A stretch of 64,000 nucleotides of DNA from Triticum aestivum (GCF_018294505.1 NC_057814.1:36769054-36833053); one strand, 5' to 3'; counted from the first letter of the stretch, positions 37,021 through 47,455 are shown. Notes: generated by a model from the letters alone, not told the origin. Program-made: numbers and translations.

Positions 37021-38640
37021 ACGAAAAGCCTTGGCCACAAGAGACTTTGAGCCGGCGTGATGGCCACAATCCCCTTCATGGATCTCACGCAAGATCTCTT
37101 GACCTTCCTCAGGGGAAACACAACGCTGAAACGCTCCCGTAACACTGTGGTGATGCAACTCACCATTGATAACAATCATTGACTTAGCCCGCCGGGTTAT
37201 TTGCCTGGCCAAAGTTTCGTCCTCGGGCAACTCGCCCCGGGTCATGTAAGCCAGATAGGGCATTGTCCAGTCCGGTATGATATGGAGCGCCGCCACCAGT
37301 CGTGCCTCCGAGTCAGGGACAGCCAAGTCTTCCTCTGTAGGCAACTTAACAGAAGGGCTATACAGGACGTCCAGGAAAGTGTTGGGCGGCACCGGTTTTC
37401 GCTGAGAGCCCAGCCGGCTTAAAGCATCAGCCGCCTCATTCTTCCTGCGATCGATGTGTTCCACTTGGTATCCCTGAAAGTGCCCAGCAATGGCATCAAC
37501 TTCGCGGCGATAAGCCGCCATGAGAGGGTCCTTGGAATCCCACTTTCCTGATACTTGTTGAGCCACCAAGTCTGAGTCGCCGAAGCACCTTACCCGGCTT
37601 AAGCTCATCTCTTTAGCCAGCCGAAGACCATGGAGCAAGGCCTCGTACTCAGCCGCGTTGTTAGTGCAAGGAAACAGCAGCTGTAGCACATAATGGAATT
37701 TGTCACCTTTAGGGGAAGCCAACACGACTCCAGCCCCCGAGCCCTCCAACTGCCTGGACCCATCAAAGTGAATAGTCCAATATGTGTTATCCGGCTTTTG
37801 CTCGGGCACTTGTGACTCTGTCCAGTCATTGATGAAATCCACCAGGGCCTGAGATTTAACAGCAGTGCGTGGCACGTACTTGAGACCATGAGGTCCAAGC
37901 TCTATAGCCCACTTAGCCACTCTCCCTGTGGCCTCTCTGTTTTGAATGATATCACCAAGAGGGGCAGAACTGACCACAGTGATGGGATGACCCTGAAAAT
38001 AATGCTTAAGTTTCCGGCTCGCCATGAACACACCATACACAAGCTTCTGCCAATGCGGATACCGCTGCTTGGACTCAATGAGCACTTCACTAACATAATA
38101 AACCGGCCGCTGAACCGGATGCTCCTTACCCTCCTCCTTGCGCTCCACCACCATAGCCACACTGACGGCTCGTGTGTTCGCCGCCACATATAATAATAAG
38201 GGCTCCTTATCAACCGGAGCAGCAAGGACTGGAGGCTCTGCCAGCTGTTTCTTCAAATCCTCAAAGGCAGTATTAGCTGCATCATTCCAGACAAAGCTAT
38301 CAGTTTTCTTCATCAACTGGTATAATGGCATGGACTTCTCACCCAAACGGCTTATAAACCGGCTTAAAGCAGCGATGCGACCCGCCAAGCGCTGAGCATC
38401 ATTTATACACGCCGGCTTAGCCAGGGAGGTGATGTCCTTGATCTTCTCTGGGTTAGCTTCAATGCCTCTGTCAGAAACCAAAAAACCCAAGAGTTTGCCT
38501 GCAGGAACACCAAAGACACACTTGGACGGGTTAAGCATCATCTTGTAGACCCGGAGATTATCAAAGGTTTCTCTCAAATCATCTATCAGGGTTTCCTCCT
38601 TTATGGACTTAACCACAATATCATCTACATAAGCATGAAC
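37003..38640 (-). pseudogene. Tat-lineage RT end, RNase H and second (archaeal-type) RNase H
   Basis: The minus-strand frame begins at the YVDD active site region of reverse transcriptase, then the thumb/connection (NPSKCVFGV, LLGFLVSDRGIE) and the Ty3-type RNase H. A second RNase H with HFDGSRQLEGSGAGVVL, NNAAEYEALLHGL, GDSDLVAQQV and NEAADALSRLGS follows. This tandem arrangement is the documented mark of the Tat lineage. The frame is open for 537 codons and is broken at both ends by single-base losses. Confidence 0.92.
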
Positions 38641-39420
38641 ATTGCGCCAATCTGTTTATGAAGGCAGTTCTGCACGCAACGCTGATAAGTCGCCTGTGCA
38701 CACTTGAGTCCAAAGGGCATGGACACATAGCAGAAGGCTCCAAAGGGAGTGATGAACGCCGTCTTCTCCTGGTCCTTAACTGCCATCTTAATCTGATGAT
38801 ATCCGGAATAAGCGTCCAGGAAACTTAAATGCGCACAACCGGCCGTAGCATCAATAATTTGATCAATACGGGGAAGGGCAAAAGGATCAGCCGGACACGC
38901 TTTGTTCAAGTCCGTGTAGTCTACACACATCCGCCAAGTGCCGTTCTTCTTGAGTACGAGCACCGGGTTAGCTAACCACTCTGGGTGAAAGACTTCAACA
39001 ATAAACCCGGCCGCCAAGAGCCGGGCCACCTCTTCACCAATAGCTTTCCGCCTCTCTTCATTAAACCGCCGAAGGAACTGCCTGACCGGCTTAAATTTTG
39101 GATCAACATTGAGAGTGTGCTCAGCGAGTTCCCTAGGTACACCTGGCATGTCAGAAGGTTTCCACGCGAAGATGTCCCTATTCTCACGGATGAACTCGAT
39201 GAGCGCGCCTTCCTATTTTGGATCCAGATTTGCACTGATGCTAAACTGCTGAGATGAATCTCCTGGAACAAAATCAACAAGTTTAGTTTCATCAGCCGAT
39301 TTAAATTTCATCGCCGGCTCATTTTCCGTAGTCGGCTTTTTCAGAGAGGTCATATCTGTTGGGTCAACATTGTCTTTGTAAAACTTCAACTCCTCATTCT
39401 GCATAAGCTGCATCGCCTTC
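38625..39420 (-). pseudogene. Tat-lineage reverse transcriptase, N-terminal part
   Basis: The frame contains the RT entry (DPKFKPVRQFLRRF, GFIVEVFHPEWLANPVLVLKK, DYTDLNKACP) and the LSFLDAYSGYHQI and MPFGLKCAQATYQR motifs. An in-frame TAG at 39215-39213 lies upstream of RT. Near the end, GGCGCAATG stands where GGCCGCAATG is needed (about 38647), throwing the YVDD motif out of frame. A small indel at about 39394 separates this part from protease. Confidence 0.88.
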
Positions 39421-41069
39421 CTCACATTCCAAGGCCACCTTCTGGCTGCCGTGAACCGTAATGGTCCCATTGTGACCTGGCATCTTGAGCTGTAAGTACA
39501 CATAACACGGCCGTGCCATGAACTTGGCGTAAGCCGGCCGTCCAAATATAGCATGGTATGGGCTTCTTATCTTGACCACCTCAAAGGTCAATTTCTCCAC
39601 CCTGTAGTTGTTCTCATCTCCAAAGGCCACTTCCAATTCAATCTTGCCGACTGGATAAGCCGACTTACCAGGTACCACACCATGGAAAATAGTGTTGGAC
39701 TGGCTGAGGTTTTTATCAATCAACCCCATACGACGGAAAGTCTCATAATAGAGGATGTTGATGCTGCTGCCTCCATCCATGAGCACCTTAGTGAACTTAT
39801 ATCCTCCCACCTGAGGAGCCACCACTAGGGCCAAGTGACCCGGATTATCCACCCGTGGAGGGTGATCCTCCCTACTCCACACTATAGGCTGCTCAGACCA
39901 CCGCAAGTAGCGTGGAACCGCCGGCTCAACAGCATTCATAGCCCTCTTATGAAGCTTCTGATCTCGCTTACACAGACTGGTGGTAAACACATGATATTGT
40001 CCACCGCTAAGCTGCTTTGGATTGGTCTGATAACCCCCCTGCTGCTGTTGATGACCCTGGCCGGACTGTTGATGAAAGCCCCCTTGACCGTTCTGAGGAC
40101 CAGGATTTGAGCCGCCGCCCGGGCCATGAAAGCCGCCGGCGCCTGAGCCGCCGCCCGGGCCATTGTAGTTCTTAAAGGCCTTCATGATTGTACAATCCTT
40201 CCATAGATGAGTCGCTGGCTTCTCTCTAGAGCCATGCCTTGGACAAGGCTCATTCAACAGCTGCTCCAGTGTCGGTCCTGACCCGCCGCCTCGGGGAGGG
40301 GGCCTCCCCTTGCGTCGCTGGTTATTACCTTGTGCGCTAGCGTTGGCTACAAACTCTAGGCTGCCATCAGCCTTGCGCTTGCCTCCTCCTTGGTTCCCCG
40401 GGTTATGCTGAGGACCCTTGCCATTGCCATTCTTCTTTCCCTTCCCTGCCCTTTCATCATCTGAAGGGGGATCCTTGGTACCATCAGAATCGGCGTACTT
40501 GACAAGAGCCGCCATTAGTGTACCCATATCACTGCAGTCGCGCTTAAGCCGCCCGAGTTTCATCTTCAGGGGCACAAAACGACAATTCTGCTCCAGCATT
40601 AAAACTGCTGAGCCGGCATCCATCTTGTCTGACGAGTGTGTGATCTCCTTAACCCGGCGAACCCAATGTGTCGTAGACTCACCCTCCTGCTGCTTATAGT
40701 TAGTCAAATCCACAATTGACATAGACTGCCTACAGGTATCTTTGAAGTTTTGGATGAACCGGGCTTTCAGCTCAGCCCAAGACCCGATGGAATTCGGTGG
40801 TAGCCCTTTTAACCAAGTGCGGGCAGTCCCATCCAACATCATGGTGAAGTACTTGGCCATTCCCGCCTCACTGACCTCCAGTAGTTCCATGGCCATCTCA
40901 TAACTCTCGATCCAGGCTACGGGTTGTAAGTCAGCCGTGTAGTTGGGCACCTTCCTAGGGCCTTTGAAGTCCTTGGGTAAACGTTCATTGCGGATAGCTG
41001 GCACTAAACAGGGGACGCCTCCCATCCTAGTAGGGATACCCACGTCGATGGAAGTCGTCGGATAAGCCG
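39394..41069 (-). pseudogene. Tat-lineage gag (capsid) and protease
   Basis: On the minus strand this frame has the retrotransposon gag block (WIESYEMAMELLEV, ARTWLKGLP, ELKARFIQNFKDT), a Gly-rich linker with a CPRHG...ATHLWKDC knuckle-like motif, and the aspartic protease with DGGSSINILY. It ends at a stop caused by a small indel (about 39394) before RT. Upstream it joins the gag N-terminal frame only if one base is changed in the G11 run at 41069-41079. Confidence 0.9.
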
Positions 41070-42544
41070 GGGGGGGGGGTCCGGTAAGCCGTCAATTGAG
41101 GCACCTGCTCCGCCTCTTGCCGCGCTCTATCTTGGTCTGCTGCGTGACAGGCTCCGTTATAAGCCAGGCCATGGCCAGAGGGCGGGTCATGGCGTCGGAC
41201 GTTACTTGAGCCGGTCGCTGAGACCATGTGCCTGCTGTAACTCGGGCTCCGGCCCGGACGAGGGGTCAAGTGGATCCTATCCCGGCTGTAGGAGTACGCC
41301 TCTTGCTGCGCCAGTGCCGTCTGAAGGAGTTCCCTGACCCGGCGGGTTTCAATAGCCGTCGGAGAGTCGCCGTCAACTGGGAGAGCCGCCAGCCGTGCTG
41401 CCGCAGCGACTATGTTCTCCAGCGGGTTATTATAATGACCCGGGGGTGTTGGGACATACCGAGGCGGGGCAGGGGGCACCTGGGGCGGCCCCATCACTCG
41501 TGGCTGAATAGGGGGCCCAGACCCGGGCGCTATGACCCCTGGCGGGTTACTAGACCCTGCACCTGGCGTGTTGAAGAGGTTGCGTGGATCGTAAACCGGC
41601 GGGACCCGAGATTGGGTCTTTTGATGCCTCCTTCTCATGACCTCATTGGACGCGTTCTGATCCATCGTGAGTTGGAAGGACTGCGCCTGGATCAACTGAG
41701 TTTGGGCATCGAGAGCCGCCCTCTCCGCAGCCATCCTGATCCCTTCCGCTGCAAGGTCCTCCTTAGCTTTCACTAGATCCAATTTTAACTGTGCCACCTC
41801 CACATCATGCTGAGCTTGATCCGCCGGGTCAACCGTGGCGGTTAACAGGGCCATCATCTTGTCCGTGAGATCCATCAGTACCTGAGCCGGAGAAGGCACT
41901 GGGTTTCCCGCTCCAGCAGCGGGGTTCTGAACAGGCTGTGCACCGGCCATAAAGATTCCCACCCGGCTTGGCGGCTCAAATAGGTCCGGAATACTGTCAC
42001 CATCGGAACAACCCATGAGCCTGCCATCTTGAAGTTGATACAACGAGTTTGACTCATCGGTGGCCGACTCGCCGTCAGAGCCGGTGGCCGTCTCATCACC
42101 AGATCCAGATCGATCAGAGAGTCCTCCGTGGATACACCCCACAAAAGCATGCCTTAAGGTAGGCCGGGCCCGGGCGGGTCGTGCACGCTGAGCCGTCTCG
42201 ATGGGATCGGCGCAGAGATCCGGCTTAGGGCCCGGCTCACCAATCTTGCCAATGAAGACATGAATTCCGCCGAAGGGGACCCGGTACCCGTACTCAATTG
42301 AGCCGGCGTCGGGGCCCCAGTTTGCATCGTCGATGTAGAGCTTGCCGCGACGACTCTTGGTCATTCGGCCCACAGCGTATTCCTTGAGCCCTTCTAAGCT
42401 GCCCTTCAAGAACTCAAATCCACCGTGCGCTGGCCCCACGGTGGGCGCCAACTGTCGTGGAATTGTCAGGGCAGATGTCCTCGAGCTAGGACTTAGTCGT
42501 GGAGCCATCGCTACTAGGAAGCTTGAAGGGGTTAAGCGGGACAA
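41027..42544 (-). pseudogene. Tat-lineage gag, N-terminal part
   Basis: A 505-codon open frame on the minus strand starts inside the 5' LTR and crosses the primer-binding site. The real initiator is therefore uncertain; methionines downstream of 42452, such as that at about 42363, are better candidates. The product is rich in Pro, Ala and Arg with a predicted helical stretch (VAQLKLDLVKAKEDLAAEG). It runs out of frame at a poly-G tract (11 G at 41069-41079), beyond which the capsid-like region continues in another frame. Confidence 0.75.
42433..42451 (-). promoter_or_regulatory. Primer-binding site of the Tat-lineage element
   Basis: On the minus strand TTGGCGCCCACCGTGGGGC directly follows the 5' LTR with a one- to two-base gap. 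TGGCGCC matches tRNAs ending GGCGCCA, as used by several plant Gypsy groups. The exact tRNA is not determined. Confidence 0.7.
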
Positions 42545-42971
42545 GGAACACGAGGGTTTATACTGGTTCGGCCCCTTACGGTGAAGGTAAAAGCCTACGT
42601 CCAGTTTACGGTGGTATTGATTAGGGTTTCGATGACCAGGGAGCTTAACTGCTATGCCTGGCTCTCGACGAGATTGTTCTTGTCCCTAAACCGCTGCCGG
42701 GTCGTCCCTTTATATAGGGAGGCTGACGCCCTGCAGCTCTCAGAGTCCCGGCCGGCTCATAAGAGTGTCCGGCTCGGACTCTTAACTATTCTTGCCTTAC
42801 ACTACAAGTTCTACCATAATAATGATTGTAACTACGGGCCTTAAGCCATATCCGGGTCTTAAGCCCATCTTCGGCCCACCGTCTTTAAGCTTGGCGTCGG
42901 GCTTCTGGCAATGACCATTAGAGTAACCCGTCCCCTCCTGGCGGGTGACTCTAAGGTCTATATCCTCAACA
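42453..42971 (-). repeat. 5' LTR of the Tat-lineage element
   Basis: This is the 519-bp partner of 30054-30572. On the minus strand it contains CTATATAAAGG (about 42706-42717), a good TATA box for the genomic transcript. Just past its end the minus strand reads GTTGGCGCCCACCGTGGGG, a TGGCGCC-type primer-binding site. Confidence 0.97.
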
Positions 42972-42976
42972 CGTAG

Positions 42977-43860
42977 GGTCCGCACGCTTAACGTTACGAT
43001 GACAGTTTTATTGAGTTTTGATGTACCGAAGTAGTTCGGAGTCCCGGATGAGATCGGGGATATGACGAGGAGTCTCGAAATGGTCGAGACGTAAAGATCG
43101 ATATATTGGACGACTATATTCGGACTTCGAAAAGGTTGCGAGTGATTCGGGTATTTTTCGGAGTACCAGAGAGTTACGGGAATTCGTATTGGGCCTTAAT
43201 GGGCCATACGGGAAAGGAGATAAAGGCCTCAAAAGGTGGCCACACCCCTCCCCATGGTCTGGTCCGAATTGGACTAGGGAAGGGGGGGCGCACCCTTCCT
43301 TCTTTCTCCTTCCCCCTTCCCTTCCCCTACTCCCACAAGGAAAGGAGGAGTCCTACTCCCGGTGGGAGTAGGACTCCCCCCTATGGCGCGCCTCTCCCCT
43401 TGGCCGGCTGCCTCCCCCTTGCTCCTTTATATACGGGGGCAGGGGGGCACCCCAGAGACACACAAGAGATATACGATATTTTAGCCGTGTGCGGTGCCCC
43501 CCTCCACCATATTACACCTCGATAATATCGTTCCGGAGCTTAGGCGAAGCCCTGCGTCGGTGGAACATCATCATCGTCACCACGCCGTCGTGCTGACGAA
43601 ACTCTCCCTCAACACTCGGCTGGATTGGAGTTCGAGGGACGTCATCGAGCTGAACGTGTGTAGAACTCAGAGGTGCCGTACGTTCGGTACTTGATCGGTC
43701 GGATCGTGAAGACGTACGACTACATCAACCGCGTTGTGATAACGCTTCCGCTGTCGGTCTACGAGGGTACGTGGACAACACTCTCCCCTCTCGTTGCTAT
43801 GCATCACCATGATCTTGCGTGTGCGTAGGAAAACTTTTGAAATTACTACGTTCCCCAACA
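42977..43860 (+). repeat. 3' LTR of the BARE/Angela-type element, second part
   Basis: The LTR continues from GGTCCGCACGCTTAACG to CGTTCCCCAACA. With 29230-30053 it totals about 1708 bp, matching the 5' LTR. The second copy of the 5-bp duplication CGTAG is at 42972-42976. Confidence 0.95.
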
Positions 43861-43865
43861 CGAGT

Positions 43866-44079
43866 AACGGCCGTTAACGGCCTCTCCGTCACGTGCGGCG
43901 ATGACGTGGCCTGACAGGCGGGCCCGGTCCGTCAGAAAACGGTTTAAAACGCTAGCAACGGGTGATTTGGGTTTTTTGAGACAGCCGACGAGAAAAGTGG
44001 TAGGTATCAGTCACAAACAAAAAAGTGGTGGTTTTTTGGAACCTTAGCACGAAAAGTGGTAGTTTTATGCTATTCACTC
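43866..44079 (-). repeat. Right terminal inverted repeat of the MULE, outer piece
   Basis: This is the continuation of the right repeat beyond the Copia insertion, ending TGCTATTCACTC at 44079. Joined with 22340-22382 it has the same length, about 257 bp, as the left repeat. Confidence 0.9.
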
Positions 44080-44088
44080 TGCTTGTTC

Positions 44089-44570
44089 CTATGTAGCAAG
44101 GCCTCTAGATGTAACTTTAAAATGGCCTTTGAAGACATATATTTTCTCTTAGTGAATAAAGTTAGGCCCCTTTGCTGGCTACAGTTTTCAAAAAAAAAAA
44201 AAAAACTGGGGCTGCAACTCTTTGCCTCCCTGTTTCATCACGAAGTAGTGTGGGAACAGTAGGTCACCCTGAGCGGGTGATCGTCGAAGGAAGAGCAGGC
44301 ATGGCTTGGTTGTGTGAGTTGCATGCTCCCCAAAATAGGGTCGTTCCTCTTTGGCCTTCATATATATTCTTTCCTTGACAGGTTTGCACTTCCATGACCA
44401 TGCATCAAACTAGCTGATCAATGGAAATTTCCCAATTACAGGCTTACAGCAGGAGAAAAAGGACGAGGTGCGTGCAGGCTCTGTCATTGAGTTCATATCA
44501 TACACTTTTGAGAGAAACAAATTGCAGCACGTGCTGCGGCATTCACCTACATGCATGTCTGAATCAACCT
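44089..44570 (+). repeat. Right copy of the 0.5-kb direct repeat flanking the MULE
   Basis: The segment matches 13023-13546 in the same orientation, from CTATGTAGCAAGG to GAATCAACCT. It includes the blocks GGTCACCCTGAGCGGGTGATCG and TTCCTTGACAGGTTTGCACTTCC in both copies. This copy lacks about 40 bp present on the left and has a 15-base A-run near 44191. Confidence 0.85.
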
Positions 44571-45637
44571 GGGCGCATGCATGGCATCGCATCCATTCCC
44601 ACCGCCTTGGGTTTCTTCATCATGCCAGTGCACTACACAGAATCAAAATCCAGGTGGCCGGGTTCGCAGAATATCTTTGCACGCAGCCAGGACGTACGGC
44701 GCACACCGTGAGCGTGAAAGAACTGAACCGAACCCCGGTTGGATCCACAGCCAGCACCATCTTTCATTTCAGTAGTCTATCTACCGATAAAAGCAGGGAT
44801 GGCTCGAAAAGAAGGCAAAGCATCCAGGTACATAATAGTACATCAGCGCGGTTGCCGCTTTAATTTGCGATGCCGAGCGTAGCTATAGCTTTCTTTGCCG
44901 TAGTGTCAAAGAGGACGACGGCTCGTAATCTGAAAGCTGAGCGTCCCTGAATGTAGCGGTGCAGTGCAAGGCAAAGAATCCTTTTCTTGGCCGTTCTTTT
45001 CTCTTTTGGGGCGGGGCGTGACGGGCCGTGCTTTTTTCCTCAGGCGAAGCTGTCGAAAACAAATGTGAGTTTTTTTTCCAAAAGAAATGTGACTTACATT
45101 ACGGTGGTCATCGTATATCCGCTCGTCTTGTAACTCGTAAGATATTGCTTCAGTTATGCCACGCTCATCACCCTCCGACTGAACATCATCGCTCACCATC
45201 GCCGTCGCTTCCTCAGCCGGCCTGAATCATGCACCCGTCGAGCAGCACCCTCCACTCCAGACTTGCAAGTCTGGCCGGCAAGGCACCACGCTCACCGCTC
45301 CAACAAAGCCGGCGAGGGCCAGACGCCTGCGGCCCCTTATGCATCGTGTCTGACACCCTGAGCTTCTAAAGTTGTGTTCATTTGGGTTATGCAGAGTGAC
45401 ATCAGACACTAATCTGAGGACGGCCCCTGTTTCATCCCTGCTTTACAGCTATGCTGGTTTACAACTCTGTCAGGCCATGTTGGCTTAGCTAGGTTTTGCA
45501 ATTTCTCATATCAATAAAACAAGGGAGAGTACATTACACTCGAGATGGAATTGTCAGTTTAATTAAGGTTCACACTATTACCTACTAGCAGAGTCAAGGA
45601 GGCCAAACAGCTAGCTCATTTCTGAATCCACAAAAAT
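44571..45637. other. Unassigned sequence right of the MULE
   Basis: About 1.07 kb has mixed composition and no frame I recognise. It has a few features of neither LTR nor TIR elements: a T-run with a matching CCAAAAG stretch (45060-45090), a GC-rich part at 45180-45340 and a CAATAAAAC at about 45513. It may be ancestral low-copy DNA into which the neighbouring elements inserted. Confidence 0.4.
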
Positions 45638-45999
45638 TGGTAGGAGCTAGGATCCTACCCGGTCTAGGACGTAGGTTGTACGGGAAGGATGAGGGTTGAC
45701 CGAGATGCGATCTCGGCTGCCGGCGTCGGGGCGCCATGGCGCGATGAAGAAGAGGCGGCGGCAGCGCAAGAGGCGGCTAGGGTTAGGTCTCCCGGCTCCC
45801 TTCAGGAAGCCGAGCAAATAATGATTGCTTCTTGCTTGATTAAATTGATACATCTCCTCTCCTTATATAGAGAGGTTTACTTGAGTCGTAAGCAAACGAC
45901 CCTAATAACGATAAGATAATTGGGCTAAGCCCCTAATAACGATAAGATAACTTGGGCCACAGCCCACTGGGCTAAGCCCCTAATATGCCGGTCATAACA
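45638..45999 (-). repeat. LTR of a chromovirus-type Gypsy element (3' LTR)
   Basis: In element sense the LTR begins TGTTATGACCGG at 45999 and ends CTCCTACCA at 45638 (362 bp, TG...CA). It contains CTCTATATAAGGAGAGG (TATA box, about 45866-45882), a repeated ACGATAAGATAA block (two copies at 45906-45951) and a GC-rich leader. It lies directly after the end of the pol frame. Confidence 0.75.
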
Positions 46000-46115
46000 C
46001 TTCTCCCCGCCTGCACAAACAGCTCGTCCTCGAGCTGTAAGGCGGGGAAGCGCTTGCTGAACTCCTCGAGGTGATCAACCAGCGTCAAACACCTCCGTGA
46101 CAGCTGGGGCGGCCA
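46000..46115 (-). pseudogene. C-terminal end of a chromovirus pol, joined directly to gag
   Basis: The minus strand shows DHLEEFSKRFPALQLEDELFV, the acidic tail seen at the end of many plant chromovirus polyproteins, running up to the LTR. It follows gag within about 20 bp. Protease, RT, RNase H and integrase (several kb) are missing, so this is an internal deletion. Confidence 0.65.
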
Positions 46116-47455
46116 GGTCGTCGAGCTCGGCGGCGACGGCGTCCTCCTCAATGTAGTTTGCAGCCTCCAGGTAGAAGAGTCGGGGACAGACATGGCCGGG
46201 CATGTAGGTCTCGTCGCATTTGAAGCACAACCCTTGGCGGCGACGCTCGAGTAGCTCGGCCGAGGTGAGCCGGCGGAACGGGCGCGCCGCGGTCGCGGCA
46301 AGGGGTGCCGCGGAAGTCTGAGCAGGCCGACCCTGCGCGGGAACATCCGGCCAGGGTGGCGGCCCAGCGGCCCGGGACGGTGATGCCTGCTGGATGGCCA
46401 CCGCGCGCCGCTCTAATGCGCGGGCGTAGTACATGGCCGTCTGGAGGTCCTGGGTCCCTGCAGCTCGACGTCCACGCGGATATGATCTGGCAGACCGCCG
46501 ACGAAGAGTTCGGCCCGCTGGTGAGCCGTCACGCCGGACGCGTGCCACGCCAGGCCTGAAAGCGGTCGGTGTAGTCCTGCACCGTAGAGGTGAAGGGAAG
46601 GCGGCCCAACTCCGCCAACCGGATCCCACGTATCGGCAGTCCGAATCGAAGGAGGCAGAACTCGCGAAAACGCTCCCATGGGGGCATGCCGCCCTCGTCC
46701 CGCTCGAGGGCGTAGTACCACGTCTGTGCGGCGCCGCGGAGGTGATAAGAGGCGACCCAGGTGCGGTCCGACGCGAGTGTCCGTTGCCCCCGGAAGAACT
46801 GCTCGCACAGGTTGAGCCAGTTGAGGGGGTCCTCAGTGCCATTGTAGGTGGCGAAGGCGAGCTTGGCAAAGCGCGGCGGTGTCTGAGCATGACCGCCGTG
46901 AGGGTACGGCTCGGCGGTACGGAGCAGCGAAGAGGAGGGCGTTGGTCCGGTGTGCACAGGTGGTCCGCATGAAAGCGGTGGCTCGTCGAAGCCAGCGTGG
47001 AAACCCGCGGAGCCGGAGGGCCCGTCGTACGACAGGGAGGGCGCCGGCTGGTCCACGGCCATGGTGTAGACTGGCGGCGATGACGTCCCGGCCAACCAGG
47101 CTGGAAGCTGGGACGGCAAGGGCGGCAACCGCACTTGCTAAATCGGCACGCCCGCCGGCGCGGTTGTAGTCAGCCCGGTGCTGGGCGGCGGAGGCGCCGG
47201 CAGCGGCAGCTACTGCTGCCTGGAAACGGCGGAGGCGGTGGGCGCGGCAATGGCCGTGGCCGGCCATTGTGGCCAGATCGGGGCGGTGGCGGGGGCTGGC
47301 TGTAGCTGCAGCGAGGGCTGCAGCGGCCCGACCAGCGTCACGGTGGCCCCGGGGTGCGGCGGCTGCCAGGGCGGTGGCGGCGAGGACCCGGGTGGCGTGG
47401 CTGACGCGGTTAGGGCCAGCGCCGACCACTGCGGCCTGCTTCAGCCTGACCACGG
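46075..47455 (-). pseudogene. Chromovirus-type Gypsy gag
   Basis: On the minus strand gag is spread over three frames (47134-46529, about 46550-46450, then 46460-46075), showing two frameshifts. Further stops occur near 47223 and 47137. The capsid block is clear (PPRFAKLAFATYNG, PLNWLNLCEQFFRGQ, QTWYYAL, LRFGLPIRG, HQRAELFVGGLP). A nucleocapsid knuckle CFKCDETYMPGHVC follows near 46220-46180. The N-terminus is Ala/Pro-rich. The 5' LTR is not found; the element is cut off at about 47455 by LINE-like sequence. Confidence 0.8.

Larger units (their letters stand above)
30054..42971 (-). mobile_element. Complete Tat-lineage Gypsy retrotransposon with an antisense gene
   Basis: Two 519-bp LTRs with four mismatches bound a 12,918-bp element flanked by CGTAG. 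Gag-pol is on the minus strand, so the right LTR is the 5' LTR. Lineage evidence: a DGGSS protease site, a second archaeal-type RNase H after the retroviral-type one, and an extra antisense ORF between integrase and the 3' LTR. All are established traits of the Tat group (RIRE2, Grande, Retand, Ogre). Gag-pol carries several frameshifts and one stop. Confidence 0.95.
22383..43860 (+). mobile_element. BARE/Angela/WIS-type Copia retrotransposon with a nested Gypsy element
   Basis: The element lies between 5-bp direct repeats CGAGT (22378-22382 and 43861-43865) and has LTRs of about 1.7 kb, a primer-binding site after the left LTR and decayed gag-pol in plus orientation. Without the Tat-lineage Gypsy element in its 3' LTR (30054-42971, TSD CGTAG) it is about 8.6 kb, normal for this family. 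The LTRs differ at about 12 sites in their first 824 bp. It interrupts the right inverted repeat of the MULE. Confidence 0.95.
13562..44079. mobile_element. Mutator-like element (MULE), transposase-bearing, with three later insertions
   Basis: The ends are GAGTGAATAGCATAAAACTACC at 13562 (inverted at 44079), inside terminal inverted repeats of about 258 bp. The flanking 9-bp direct repeats are TGCTCGTTC (13553-13561) and TGCTTGTTC (44080-44088), one mismatch, the duplication length expected for Mutator elements. After subtracting the solo LTR (16022-17750 plus its TSD) and the Copia element (22383-43860 plus its TSD), the MULE is about 7.3 kb. It holds two plus-strand genes and one minus-strand transposase gene. 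The main genes start near opposite ends and converge, the same general plan as maize MuDR. Confidence 0.9.

Noticed and set aside
42453..42544. Start of gag inside the 5' LTR of the Tat element
   Set aside because: The open frame merely extends into the LTR. Initiation there would lie upstream of the primer-binding site, and later methionines are more plausible.
44571..45637. Possible host gene right of the MULE
   Set aside because: Open frames up to 131 codons occur, but none has a domain, splice structure or codon pattern I can support.
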